From Capitulum mitella (taxonomy: Eukaryota > Arthropoda > Thecostraca > Pollicipedomorpha > Pollicipedidae), in the NCBI GenBank assembly GCA_030062745.1, contig CP099846.1:29161201-29225200 (forward strand): a stretch of DNA of 64,000 bases, in the 5' to 3' direction. The notes beneath the pieces are model-generated. The model was not told the DNA's origin, searched no databases, and was given only the letters and a program-made list of their open reading frames with translations. Below, in pieces: positions 11,869 to 23,370 of this stretch (position 1 is the stretch's first letter; every line of letters starts with the position of its first letter). A program made the position numbers and the translations under genes.

Positions 11869-13759
11869 GGACGCATTCGTTTAGGCGTGTTTCAAGACCG
11901 TTTGATTTGTACCTAGAGCTGCACTAAAAGCCGAAACCTTTTACAAAAACAGTCCATAAGCGTGATTTCTTTTATATTCGTATAAAGCATGTGGTAATGT
12001 TTCTACAGCGTAGGGGAAGCTGCCCCATGAGCGTCATCCTGGCTAATTGCGCCACCCGCATTATCTTCTAATTGATACAGCTGATTGCCAAATAAAGGTT
12101 TTCTTCTGACAGAGACGGCTTGGCTTCAGATTTGATCCCTTCCTCTTCCTCCTTGGCAGCGGTACAGACGTGTGATGGGTCCGAAAAATTTCAGTGCAAG
12201 TTTGAAATAATTTTCTGTCTACTGTTACCCGTGCGTAACTGTGCGTGCAACGTCGTGAAGCAAAACTGATCCTTTACGATGCCTCCGTTGTACAATTATG
12301 GTTCCTATTTGACCAAATAGAGGCGATATAAGCGCATGTCTTTTTTATCCGCGGGTAGTTTTACTGTGGTACAGCCATTACCCTTTTTGCGCCACCATTT
12401 GTGAGACCGTATTGCGCCAGTAGCACAATCGGGTCAGAACTAGGTAACAGTGACTGATGATTGTTTCAGTGCTTTGTGTGTGTCTGGGACCCGTTTAAGT
12501 AGAGTACCACGGGGGGACGAGATTTAGGCTGCAGAAGGGCACCTTGGGAATGAGGTAGAAACATCACCAGAGCCTCCCTGGGAAGGCTGCAGCCCGCAGC
12601 CCTCCCCCACATCCCACGGAGCCCGTTCAACCTCCCGCCATCCCTGGTCCCAGTCACCATGTAGTCAACGTCCCAAAGTCTTGCAGGCAGGCACCAGGTC
12701 AAGAATCGCAGCGACACCCTTGGAATGAGGACCTCCTATGAATCTTGCGGGTAAACGTTTTTCTGCTTTGGGCCAATTCTTTTAGACGGGTAGCTCGCAG
12801 TTCACCGCACTCACTGTGCCCTTAGGAGCCAGATGACCTCGTTGTGCCCTTCCCCCCTTGGGGATTCGGCTGCCACTGCAGGAATTCTCTTCCTAGTTGA
12901 CATGATAAAATAGACCCTAGAGGGCGAAGAGTGTACCCTTCTGAAACCCCAAAATCCTTGTGCGTTCGGCGGCCTTCCTTTGACGTTTAGGAAATGCAGA
13001 ACGGTTTTATTTTCGGATATCAGAGCGAAACATTTTTGCATCGCAAGAGGGGTATGGACTCCAAGCCCATCGGATGCGCCTGTATAGCCACTTCCATGGG
13101 GCCAACTCCAGGCATTCTGTCGGGATCCGCGCCTCTCCCCGCCTGCTGGCAAGAATCGGCAGAAAAAATAATAAGTGGAACTATTCATAATGTACATGAC
13201 AGTGGTTCATTATCCTCTTTGGCGGTGCAAAATACCTGGAAATCTCTATTATTTCTACGGTGGTGTAATTAGGAACATCACGTGGCGCAAATATGGCAGT
13301 GTTACCCTAATTGCGACTTTTGCATCGTGTTACTAGAAATGAAATAAAAAGTAGTAGGCGAACACTGAAGTACTAAATCCCCAGATTTTCTGGTGGTCAA
13401 AAGACCAGAGAAGACATGTGAGAAATAAAACAATTTTTGCCAGATCATAGTGGCAATGGTCCTTTTTCGAAAAGGTGGCGAAAATTGGGCAGCTTCCCCT
13501 ATTATTACATATTCATGGCGAAAATAGCAAATCTCACATGTTAAAAAATGGGCCAGTAGCCCGTATGGTTTTTAGCCTTCGCCATTCACTGCTGTGAAAA
13601 GGGCTATTTCGTATGCAGATTAGAAATGCTCCTAGGGCGGAGTGAGGTAAAGAAATCCGAAAGGCTCCGACCTCTATTCTTATGTACCAGTTTTTTACAT
13701 AACTAATTTGAGCACAGCACGAATGCATTATGGATGCACGGCAGACACGTATGAAGCCA
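11869..13759. other. No gene recognised
   Basis: Unassigned sequence. A moderately GC-rich patch at about 12500-13150 has overlapping open frames on both strands but no motif that I recognise. Confidence 0.35.
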
Positions 13760-13960
13760 TTGGCAAAGGTGGCTCGGTCGAGTAGGTTGGCCGCCCTTAG
13801 AGCTGGGGTCGAACCAGCCCGCTTTGTTTGGATTTCAAATGAAATCCCCGCATGAGAACAGAGGTAAGTGAAATACGTGTAGAGCGCATGAATCCAACAT
13901 AGGTGAACCTGGTAAATTTCATCTGGTAATGCCTATCATAGACAGTGTTTGTCTGATTCA
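13760..13960 (+). mobile_element. tRNA-derived SINE head or tRNA pseudogene
   Basis: TGGCTCGGTCGAGTAGG matches a pol III A box. GGGGTCGAACC about 35 bp later matches a B box and sits in a perfect T-arm-like stem (GCTGG, 7-base loop GGTCGAA, CCAGC). Possible acceptor-stem ends CAAAG and CTTTG flank it. The D and anticodon arms are poor, so a functional tRNA is unlikely. The sequence after it (about 13820-13960) may be the SINE body. End positions are approximate. Confidence 0.4.
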
Positions 13961-14132
13961 TTTGTGACAATGTTTGTCTGATTCTGCACATGATTTCAGG
14001 CACTGCAACAAAGCTTCAGCGCTGGAGCTCTGCAGGTGAAAGAATAACAGACGTGCCAAGGACCTGGCTACAGAGGCCATGTTACCACAACCTGCCACCT
14101 GATGTGTCAGTGGTTCTCGCATCAGTCTGACC

Positions 14133-16366
14133 ATGGAACATGCCAGCCGTGCCAAGCTGGTAGATCATCATCTGCGTCTTCTCGAACTTGAGAAAGCAGA
14201 AGAAATCATTCGCGACAAAAACCGTCAGGATCCGATCACGCTTGTCGTAGCTTCCGAAGCTGTCGGCAAACGGCACGGCCTCGACACGCTTGTCGTAGCT
14301 TCCGAAGCTGTCGGCAAACGGCACGGCCTCGAGCTAGTATTGCGTTGTCCGGGACACATGGAACCGCGCCTTCCCAAACACCACTTAAAAGTAAAGGATC
14401 CTGTGACTGTGACGGCCCAGCAAAATAGTGTCCATCAGTCGGCGTGCACGGACCCCAAGTGCGCCGTGGTGTTGCGGCTCAACAAATCAGAGCTGACGCT
14501 GTTCTTCCGCCGGAACCCAGAGCTGAAGCAGGGGCAGCTGGTCGACGTGGCGCTAGCTCCCATCGATGTAATTGGCCGGATGCAGGCGGCGCTTAAGCAG
14601 CTGCGGTCGGGCCTGGCCGGGCCAGCGCAGCATCTGCAGGCCGCTCTGTCCGCCGAGAGCCTGCTGGAGCCGCCGGCGCCGCGGCTGCCGCCGCAGCCGA
14701 CGGCCGGCTGCGGCTGATCGACGCTCGCCTGAACGAGTCCCAGCGGCAGACGGTGGAATTTGCACTGCTCCAGACGAGGCTGGCCATCATTCACGGCCCG
14801 CCCGGCACCGGCGGCAAGACCACCGTCTTGGTCGAGACGATCTTGCAGCACCTGCGACTGGGGCAGCGCGTGCTCGCGTGTGCTCCGTCCAATGCGGCCG
14901 TGGACAACATGGTAGAGCAGTTGGTGGCAGCTCGTTGTGACGGCTTGGTGCGGATTGGTAACCCAGCGCATGTCAAGGAGTCACTGAACCAGTTCACCTT
15001 GGACGCACATATTGACAGGTTCATCGCCAGCGACCCGGAAGAGGACTGCAAGTGCCATTTCCTCATGAAAATTGACGATTTAACAAAAAAAGACGCTGCA
15101 TTAAGCGCGCAGCGACGGGATGTGCAAGAAAAGGTGCTCAAACAAGCGCGCGTAGTGCTGGGTACACTGACAAACAGCCTTTTGATCCCCAGCTCAGAGG
15201 AGAAGGATATATCACCAGTTGGCAACCCATTTTTGTACCAGCTGCAGCTGGAGGAGATCTCTGAAGAAGATGCATTCACTGAGCCAGAATCATTTCAGAC
15301 ATTATTGCCGGGAGCCATGGGGGCGCTGCAGAGTCTCAAGCTTACAGACCGGATGGCAAAGAGTCGCAAGGAGGCAGTGCCAGCCATCCCGTCCGACCTG
15401 CTCGTGATCGACGAGTGTTCTCAGGCGTTGGAGGCAGCTTACTGGGTGGCAGTGCCACACGTCGGCCGACTGCTGCTTGCCGGCGACCCCTGCCAGCTGC
15501 CGCCAACAATCCTCAGTCAGACAGCCGCCGCCCAGGGCCTGGCCGTGTCGCTGATGGAGCGCCAAGTGAAACTGCACGGCGACTCGGCCGCACGCAAGCT
15601 CACCACCCAGTACCGGATGCACGTGCTGATCCAGCGCTGGTCGTCGGAGCGGCTGTACGGCGGCCGGCTGGAGGCGGGGCCGACCGTGCGCAGCCGCCGG
15701 CTGGCCGAGCTGCCGGGCGTACGGGAGACGGAGGACACGAGTCCGACTCTGCTGCTGGTCGACACGGCCGGCTGCCGGTTGGCCGAGTCACGCGATTTAA
15801 AGACCAGTTCTCTCTGCAACGAAGGTGAAGCGGACATCGTGGTGGCTCACGCGCGCACGCTGCGGGAAGCTGGGCTGTCCGTGGACACGATGGGCATCAT
15901 CACGCCCTACGCCCGGCAGGCGAGCCTGATCCGAGAGAGACTGCGCCATCTGCAGCTGGCCGTGGAGGTGAACTCGGCGGACGGTTTCGAGGGCCGCGAG
16001 AAGGAGGCCGTGCTGCTGTCGCTGGTGCGCTCCAACCGGTGCGGCCAGATCGGCTTCCTGGCCGAGGAGAGACGCCTCAACGTGGCCGTGACTCGCGCGC
16101 GCCGCCAGCTGATCATCGTCTGCGACACGGCTACCGTCGGCGTAAGGAAACACCTCCATTCTCTGGTAGAGCACATGAGGGCGCACGGCGAGGTGCGCTC
16201 TGCGCAGCGGTATGAGAGCGACCTGGGGCCGGCGGCGATTGCACGCAGAACGATCGTGGACGACATTGCCATGGCCGCGAGCCGCCTTACGAGTATGAAG
16301 ACGGACGCCGGCGAGTCCACCAACACTGACGGAGCTGGCAGTAAGTACACCAACACTGACCAGTGA
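14133..16366 (+). CDS. IGHMBP2: IGHMBP2/SMUBP-2-like DNA/RNA helicase, frameshifted, possible pseudogene
   Basis: UPF1-like superfamily 1B 5'-to-3' helicase, known from vertebrate IGHMBP2 to bind nucleic acid and associate with ribosomes. The start is an ATG in a good context (ACCATGG, 14133) and the N-terminal LLELEKAEE matches the family start. The first frame ends at 14717; the helicase core continues in another frame through 16366, so one shift lies within about 14650-14715. Numbering from the Met at 14753: P-loop GPPGTGGKTT (15-24), APSNAAVDN (45-52 region), VIDECSQALE (218-227), GDPCQLPPT (244-252), QYRMH (286-290), DGFEGREKEA (410-419), VAVTRARR (444-451). Oddities are an extra Gly in the P-loop, a 16-residue duplication near the N-terminus, roughly 55 extra residues before VIDEC, no introns, and no R3H or AN1 domain. 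Homology is certain. Whether it is a live gene, a retrocopy or carries assembly errors is open. Confidence 0.85.
14238..14333 (+). repeat. 48-bp perfect tandem duplication in IGHMBP2-like frame
   Basis: Two adjacent 48-bp copies (14238-14285 and 14286-14333) differ only at the last base. Each adds 16 codons including LVVASEAVGKRHGL, keeping frame. Near identity implies a recent event. Confidence 0.9.
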
Positions 16367-16700
16367 CCAAGCGAGCAGTGAGTCCGCAAACACTGACCCA
16401 ATCAACAGTGAGTTCGCCAGCACCGATCGAGCCAACAGCAAGTCCACCAGCACTGACCAAGCGAGCAGCGACTCCACTAAAACTGATCAAGGGAACCAAA
16501 TGAGTCTACCGACACTGACGAAGCTTATGTGGAATATGCTCCAATTGCGCCCTCCAACACTGCCCAGGCTAGCAGTGTGTGGATCAATTCCGACCAAGCT
16601 AACGTAGAATCTGCTGGCAGGAGACATGCCATCACTGATCAAAGTAACAATGAGTCCACCAACACTGACCTAGACGGCAATGAGTCCACTCTCATTGGTC
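16309..16700 (+). repeat. Degenerate ~33-bp tandem repeat at and beyond the helicase C-terminus
   Basis: The phrase CCAACACTGACC and variants (GCAAACACTGACC, CCAGCACTGACC, CCACTAAAACTGATC) recur every 31-37 bp from 16319 to about 16520 and again near 16655, interleaved with GAGCAGTGAGTCC-like spacers. The first copies encode STNTD in the helicase frame before its stop at 16364-16366; the rest lie in the 3' flank. Confidence 0.65.
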
Positions 16701-18559
16701 TACGTTGTTGTTCTTATCTGCAGTGTTTTTTTAAGAAGGCGACAAAAAGATGTGCACTGGTACGAAAATGCCTTGGTTATTAGCAAGCCATCTTTCGAAC
16801 GTCAAAAACACGCGCATGGGTACACGAGTATGAGCACATGAACACTACGCCAATCGAACTGTTCAGCTTGGCCGCCATTCGCCATCCGACTGCTGCAGCT
16901 GACATGGTGACTGCTGTCAGACCAAGGCTGCTGCTGACGTGCTATACGCCGATTCATCGCGCACCTCACGGGAGCCGGGAATTCAGTAGCTCAGAGGATG
17001 TTTTGTGATCGAAATAACGTTTTGATGGCAAAGCTTGAGCACGATGCATCCTACGCTGCGCGGTGATGGTGGCCTTTGTGGACGAAACTTCACACTCAGC
17101 GCAGGATTACACCATTTTTACACATCTTTGGGCATTTAGTGTTCGCACTCGGGCATCTGCCACCGTTTGTCTTCTTGCGGTGACTAGTCTTCGTGTTCTG
17201 TGCATGGGGTGTTAACAAAAACGTTTGGGAATACGAGGCTTTTGTCGATCCTCATTTTGCGTATAGCACAGATGAGGTTTCCATCGTGTTGTAAAGGTTT
17301 CTGAAGTGATTTCACTTTCAGCTTCACCGAAAGCATTTGCAGCATACCTGGGGTTATCAATTTTCGATATAGATTAAAGTGAAGATGCATTTAAATCATG
17401 CGACTTCAGTACCAACGGCCCAAAACCCTGCGACGCCCTGCTGAAAAAAACTGGGGGGCGGCACCAGCGCGACGATCAAAAGCTGCGAGCCTCGCTTTCT
17501 TCGCGTTTCAGTTTGGCGCGCCTGCACTTGTCCGCCGCAGCCTAGGTCAACCCAATGTAGCGCATATTCTGCGGCCTCGAATGCCTCTGCGCTTGGGCCA
17601 TTAATGCATACGAACAGCAGAGAGTTTAGCGTCTGCGCTGACAATAAGCTTCGCGTCGTTGTAGAACTGGTACTCATGGCCGGAAATCCACGGGCGCATG
17701 GATGGACTCCGGGCTCCGGCATGGATGGACTCCGGGTGATTCGGTTCACGTTCCTGAACCGACCCGCCCGCCGCGCCGCCGCTGAAACGTGACCCCTGGC
17801 CGGAGACGAGGGGCTTCACGGACGGCCGGGCTGGCAAACAGGCGTGAATTAAGATCCGGAAAATATTTCATTTGTTTAATTGCCTCATTACTTGAAAAGG
17901 GGAAATTCCCCAGTTCCGTTCTCGTTCCTTCGGGAACATTTGAAGTGGAGAAAAGCAATTTTGAAGGAGGAAATTCCCCTTCCCCTTTAAAAGTATCCCT
18001 GTATAGTCATCTGCCTGACTTCAGAGTTAGTGGGACCAGAGCTAATTCAAAGACATCCATGCAAAACATTAAAGGGATAATGTCAAATTTCCCTTAAGCT
18101 GGTAGTCCCTGGCCATTGCTTTACCTATCCCATGACATTCTTTACCTACCTATTGGTATACCTTTTGTCATACCATGGCAGTCATTAACATATCAGGATG
18201 ATGATCCTTGCCTGCCAATGGAAAAAGGTAGATTGCCCAAGTCCATCATCAAATAAGTCTTTAGGAATAAAAAGAATTCAGCTCTTACGACGATAATTAA
18301 AGGAAAGAAAAAAAAAACACTCATCTACGAATGCCAGATAATTGATGCCTAGAGTACAACACAAAATACAATCCTGATTACCCATGCTGTTTATACCTCT
18401 CACGTCAGTTAATTTGGTTATAAAATTCATTTGCTTGGCACGGCGACGATTAGTATGCATGCAAGACAAAACAAGAAAGTCAAGGACACGACCCTAAATT
18501 ACTGCATTTTTGTCAGTGCTTACTGCTAAGGGTTAAACAGCTTTCTTATTCAATCGAAA
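16701..18559. other. No gene recognised
   Basis: Downstream flank of the helicase. No clear polyadenylation signal or poly-A tract was found close to its stop, so the retrocopy idea has no direct 3' support. A short direct repeat of ATGGATGGACTCCGGG lies at about 17698-17736. Confidence 0.35.
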
Positions 18560-18563
18560 TTAA

Positions 18564-18747
18564 CCCTATTCCCGGAGGGCTAAACGATATGGCCGATTAC
18601 CTGCGGGGGGGGGCGGATTCGGCCCCCCTGAGATCTCGAGAACTACACATTCCATTTCATCGCAACAAACTTCAGTCGCTTTGCCATGACGTAAACTAAA
18701 TTTTTATGAAAGGAAGTTTTCAAAATTTTGAAAAGGGGTGGATACAG
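18564..18747 (-). mobile_element. TTAA family A, single end only (copy 4)
   Basis: TTAA (18560-18563) is followed by CCCTATTCCCGGAGGGC, the G-run/C-run stem-loop and GAGATCTCGAGAACTAC, matching the start of copy 3 at 36366. Similarity ends near 18747. Confidence 0.75.
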
Positions 18748-19738
18748 TCCCCTGAACACGGTATCGCTGCTCTCCTCCTCCTCGAATGGAGGAGGAGTTC
18801 ACGCAGCGCCGTGGCGATGCAGCTGGCTGACCACAAACCGAACCTTCACGGCCTGCCAGACGTCAGTCTTCGGCAGTGTGACCAGGCGGTGAATCACGTG
18901 CGACTGACACGGCCCAGCTAACGGCGGCGGCCAAATGGCAGTCGCGTCAGCCGGAGCGGTTCGTCGGGGGGGGGGAGTGGGGGGCATGCTCGGTGCGGCC
19001 AGACCATCCATCCTCCCGCCCAGGAAGGGCTTCAAGGTCAGGCAATTGACGTCGTCCAATGCCTGCGTCGATTCGGAGCAGGGCGGCGGACGCAGCGATC
19101 AATGAGGGCTTGCTTTGCTCATACGTGCCATTAATTTCCCTTTGCCGCCGAGGGAGATTTACGATATTGGAAGCCTACTGTTGGTCACTCACGCGAAAAC
19201 CGAACAAGCTGGGCATTGAAAAGGGTGGTAGAGCTCATCTGTGAGTTTGGAAGCTAGGGCCGTAGCATGGGAGGGAAGAAGGGAGGATGCGTTCTTCACC
19301 GTTTGCAAATGCAACATCATCCCTTCAAGTAGCAGTTTAATATTTTGAAGGGGGGCTGTGAAATATTCCTGGTTTTTAGACAAGGTATACATTTAATTAC
19401 TAAACGGCCTTCAGTATACCAGGAGACATTCTATTTTTACCTAAATCAGTTACAAATCGAAAATATTTTCGACTCGACATTTCGACCAGGTGTCATCGTC
19501 AGGAGTACTCTAAAGCACGGAGTCAAAATTCAAATGCACATGGAAAAGGTCGCGTGACAAACAGAAAAGCCGCCGCGACCATGCATACGATTAAAAACAA
19601 CGAACATAATATCACACAGCAAGGCGCTGCGAGCGGTAAAAAGGGCCCAACTTTATTCATACACGAAACAATGAGGGATCCCTATAGAACGGAAGTTTAT
19701 GAGAGACACGAGGAAACATATATACACACAAATATATG

Positions 19739-19771
<33 letters not shown>

Positions 19772-19913
19772 CTGGTCCACGAAATGCAAAGCCAACGAAA
19801 AAAAAAACAACTATGATACGACTCAACAACCATGAACCAACAACAAACCATGAAATCCCGTGAGGGTGATATAAACCAGGTACAAATCTGTAGTTCTCCG
19901 ATCGAACGATTAA
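18748..19913. other. No gene recognised; TA microsatellite inside
   Basis: Unassigned. A TA/CATA simple repeat lies at about 19720-19772 and a homopolymer G run near 18966. Confidence 0.35.
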
Positions 19914-21117
19914 CCCTATTCCCGGCAAGGGGCTGAATCCGCCACCCCTCGGGTTTTCTGCTTGCCAATTCCAGGTTTTCTGACGCAGCTTCACGAAACT
20001 TAGTGAATTTTCCTAGCTATTCTTTCTACGTATTTCGACAAAATCTCGAAATTCTATTTTGCTCAGGGGCGGAGCCAGCTAACATTTTTGGGAGGCACCT
20101 CCTGACATTTTTGACCCCCTTGAGGGTAAAAGGAAAATGACTACCAAAACTACCGTTTTTGAGATAGAGTTTAAAACTTTATATGGATGTATAGCTAAAT
20201 AGTTAGGTAACGTGTAAATGCAATTTTGTTCACCTGAGATCACTTTACAAGGTCAGGTCAAGGTCAAAAGTCAAAGTTTAGCTTGATAGTAAAAATTTCG
20301 TTTCTATTTTCTGAAATGCCGAACCGGAATATATATGGCGTAGTATGGTGCCCCCTACTTATATATCACGTGTCAGCTTGATATCAGGTCGGGTCACGGG
20401 GCTATGACCTAGAATGTTAGTGCGCGTAAAATATATCACAATAGTTGTAAAATGGAATTTTTTAAATAGAGTGAATTCAAGCGATTGAAAACGTTTACAG
20501 ATAATATTTAATGCAAACGAGGTCATTACAAGTGACTCCAAGGTCACTAGAGGTCATTTAAGGTCAAAGGTCAAGCGTTGATCTGAAGAGCATGTGACCA
20601 GGACAGTTCTCCCTTTTTCATCTCCCTGGCACCTCCTATGCATTTTACAAACATTGTAATACGATTTGTACTTCTTTACCATAACATGACTACCAGAGCC
20701 AGAAAAGTGCCCTTGCCTTTTATGTTCATTCAGCTGTTTAAAAACCAGTCCTATTTTGAAATCCTATGAACGTCTATGAATCTTCTCAAAATTTCAAATG
20801 TAAGGACCGATGGTAAAAGTCTCATCCATAATCTCTCGATTCATGCCAATTTCATCAAAATCGCTCCATAAGCAACGGAGTCATAAGATAATATAAAAAT
20901 ACAAAAATATACTTAGTTTCAATTTTTTGCCCCCCTACACCCACCCTTTTCAAAATTTTGGAAACCTCTTTTTACAAAAATATAGTTCACGTCATGGCAA
21001 ATCAATTGCCATTTATTGCGATGCAATCGGAAGAGTAGTTCTCGAAATCTCAGGGGGCCGAATCCGCCCCCCCCCCCGCCGGGAATCGGCCATACCGCTA
21101 GCCCTCCGAGAATAGGG
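19914..21117 (+). mobile_element. TTAA-target DNA transposon, family A, copy 2
   Basis: The left flank TTAA (19910-19913) is followed by CCCTATTCCCGG; the right end is GAGAATAGGG with a decayed flank (TCCA). It is 1204 bp, colinear with copy 1, and has no transposase. Next to its right end lies the Penelope-like element. Confidence 0.8.
20561..20573 (+). promoter_or_regulatory. DR1 nuclear-receptor-type site inside family A copy 2
   Basis: AGGTCAAAGGTCA, identical to the site in copies 1 and 3 and at the same place within the element. Confidence 0.5.
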
Positions 21118-21169
21118 TCCAAATCCAGCTGAAAACGATAAAAACGAAGCTAGTCATATTTTGCATCAA

Positions 21170-22925
21170 CATGTTGTCTGCACGTCTGGCTACGGTCGAT
21201 GGCTTATGATGTGCAGAGATTCCAGAACTTTCCTGGTCGGTGTTGTCTCTCGCTGCTGCCAGAATTTCGACTGCGAATTTATGTTTGTGTCACTGCGTTC
21301 CATGCCAGGATGTTTGTCAATCATGTGTTTACCTATGGTTGTGTTTGCCCTTCGGAATCTAGCATCCGCCCGGTGCTCGTTGTATCGATCCCTGATGCTA
21401 CGCTTTGTTTCTGCGACATAAAAAATTCTGGCACAGCGATTGTATCTAACCTTTTATGCTACGTTTTTTCGCGTACACCTGCCTTTTAAGCCACTGACGC
21501 AAGGGCGGAACGTTCTCCTACCAGCAGGGCACGGGAGGTTCTCCAGAGCGGAACGTTACCCAAAATGGTTTCGGTGTGGGTCGCTACTCCACGCTATCTT
21601 AACATTGTTCAGACGGGACGGGCGTATGATCGAGTCACCTGCCGGTACAACAGCTGCGAAGTGAAGGCGATCAAGGAGCACGCTATAATTTTGTCATCAA
21701 CGAAAGCTCCTTGAAGCTCCTTGAAAATATTATTGGTTTTGTTGTCCCTTTCACGAAGACTTTGCTGGGGGGATCTACGACTGCCATGAGGACGTGCGAC
21801 ACAAGCAGCGCAATGCACGTGATGTGCAAGGTACCCGTTTGGTAAGAAAAGGACCGTCATTTTCGATAAACTCCGCTCACATGAGTTGTTATCGGACGAA
21901 ACTCGTGCTGCTCTCCACATTTGCGATGTTAAAACAGGTTTTTAGTGGTCCTTGGGTGGGCGGAATCATAACGCAGGATCATGAGGGTCAACATGGGTTT
22001 AAAGCATAGCTCAGTCGTGTAGTTCTCATCCGCTTGAACTACAAACAAGGTATCGAGGGAAGGAATCGATCTCCAATGCTCGGTATGCTCCAATGAAAAC
22101 AATGTACTGGCATGTTGTTGGTTAATTTCCGCGAAAAATTCAAGCAGGGAAACCAACCCATGTATCCAGACCCCGCAAACATTATCTATATGGCGCATAT
22201 AGAGTGCTGGCTTTAACTCGCACGAAGCTAAGAAGACCGATTCAAGGCAATGCATAAATACAGTCGCTAGAGGAGGTGCGCAACGCTTTCCCATAGCCAT
22301 CCCTTTGGTTTGTTTGTACGTGGAATTTCCGAAACGTACGAGGCTGTTGTTGAAATTATGTGTCAGGAGCTTCGCACATTCCTGTACATTGATAACGAAC
22401 AGGCAAATGGCGCCCTGATTGTTTCCGATCACACGTACCACAGCAGCTATCCCTTCATGTATGGGAATGATGCCGTAAATATTTGTTACATCCTTGGTGA
22501 AAACGATTTCTCCTCCAAACTGCCCGCTGGTACTTTGGAAGGGAGCCTTTCTTTCACTCTTTTAAAACACGACTTCGTGTAAAGTAAATGTGCGGGTATC
22601 AGTGCGAGTATTTGCGAGTATCCTGCTCAAGAACCAATAAAGTTTGTTCAAGGGGTCTCCGCACGACGACACTATTGGGTGCAGTGGGATATTAACTTTG
22701 TGGTTTTCGAATAGTCGATATAATTCCGCAACACGGCAAGAATGAGGAATAAGGCAAGACACGGGGTGACTGGGTAACTTCCCCGTTAAAGTCTCTGATG
22801 ATAGCACGTGCGTTCCATCTCGAACCGTCTGGAGGGATTAAATTGACAAGGAATGCTCTGATATCCGTCGACTATGTTCATAGCTTTTCATAGCTTTTCA
22901 GTATAATCCATTCCATCCAGCACTA
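21170..22925 (-). mobile_element. Penelope-like retroelement (RT + GIY-YIG), broken
   Basis: Read on the minus strand, blocks appear in the family order. These are FVVLDGMDY near 22910, IPLHPIVSSCGDPLNKLY near 22700, YKQTKGMAMGKRCAPPLA near 22300, YMRHIDNVCGVWIHG near 22180, and a GIY-YIG nuclease with FYVAETKRSIRDRYNEH near 21400. The RIVSS-type block, the K-Q-x-x-G-x-A-M-G block and a C-terminal GIY-YIG domain are diagnostic of Penelope-like elements. The element is broken by several changes and looks old. Ends are approximate. Confidence 0.8.
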
Positions 22926-22935
22926 CGAATGTAAT

Positions 22936-22990
22936 CGGTTAAAACCTATACCTAAAACCTATACCTATACCTAAACCTATAACCTATACC
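22936..22990. repeat. Short CCTATA/CCTAAA-type simple repeat
   Basis: About eight degenerate hexamers of the type ACCTATA and ACCTAAA. It is similar in flavour to, but not the same as, the arthropod CCTAA telomere repeat. Confidence 0.5.
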
Positions 22991-23284
22991 GCCCTGCGTC
23001 ATCTGGCGATATGACGCAAGGCGCAATACGGAATGAACGGAAGCGTTCGTCGGCTGGCACCGCCTTGCTGATGTGGCATGACGTCACGCAACAGCCACAC
23101 GTAGGGCACAGCCAAACAGGACAACGGCCGAAAACCGAGGGAATTCGCTTGAGATCTCCGCAAGCGAAGCATTTTGAAATATAATATTTGTTGTAGATTG
23201 CCCTCCAAGAGTACAGGTTATGCAACTTGTCTTGATCTCTCCTTCTTGCGGGAAGACATCTGCACGCACGGTATTGAAGACTAT

Positions 23285-23333
23285 GCATATATACATATAT
23301 ATATATATATAACATTATATATATATATAATAC
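23285..23333. repeat. TA microsatellite
   Basis: Runs of ATATAT interrupted by one ACATT. Confidence 0.8.
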
Positions 23334-23370
23334 ACGATACGGTATTGAAGATTCTCCAGTTTGGTCGGGG

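Noticed and set aside
22936-22990. Interstitial telomere repeat
   Set aside because: Units are CCTATA/CCTAAA mixtures rather than a clean CCTAA or CCCTAA array, and only about 55 bp long.
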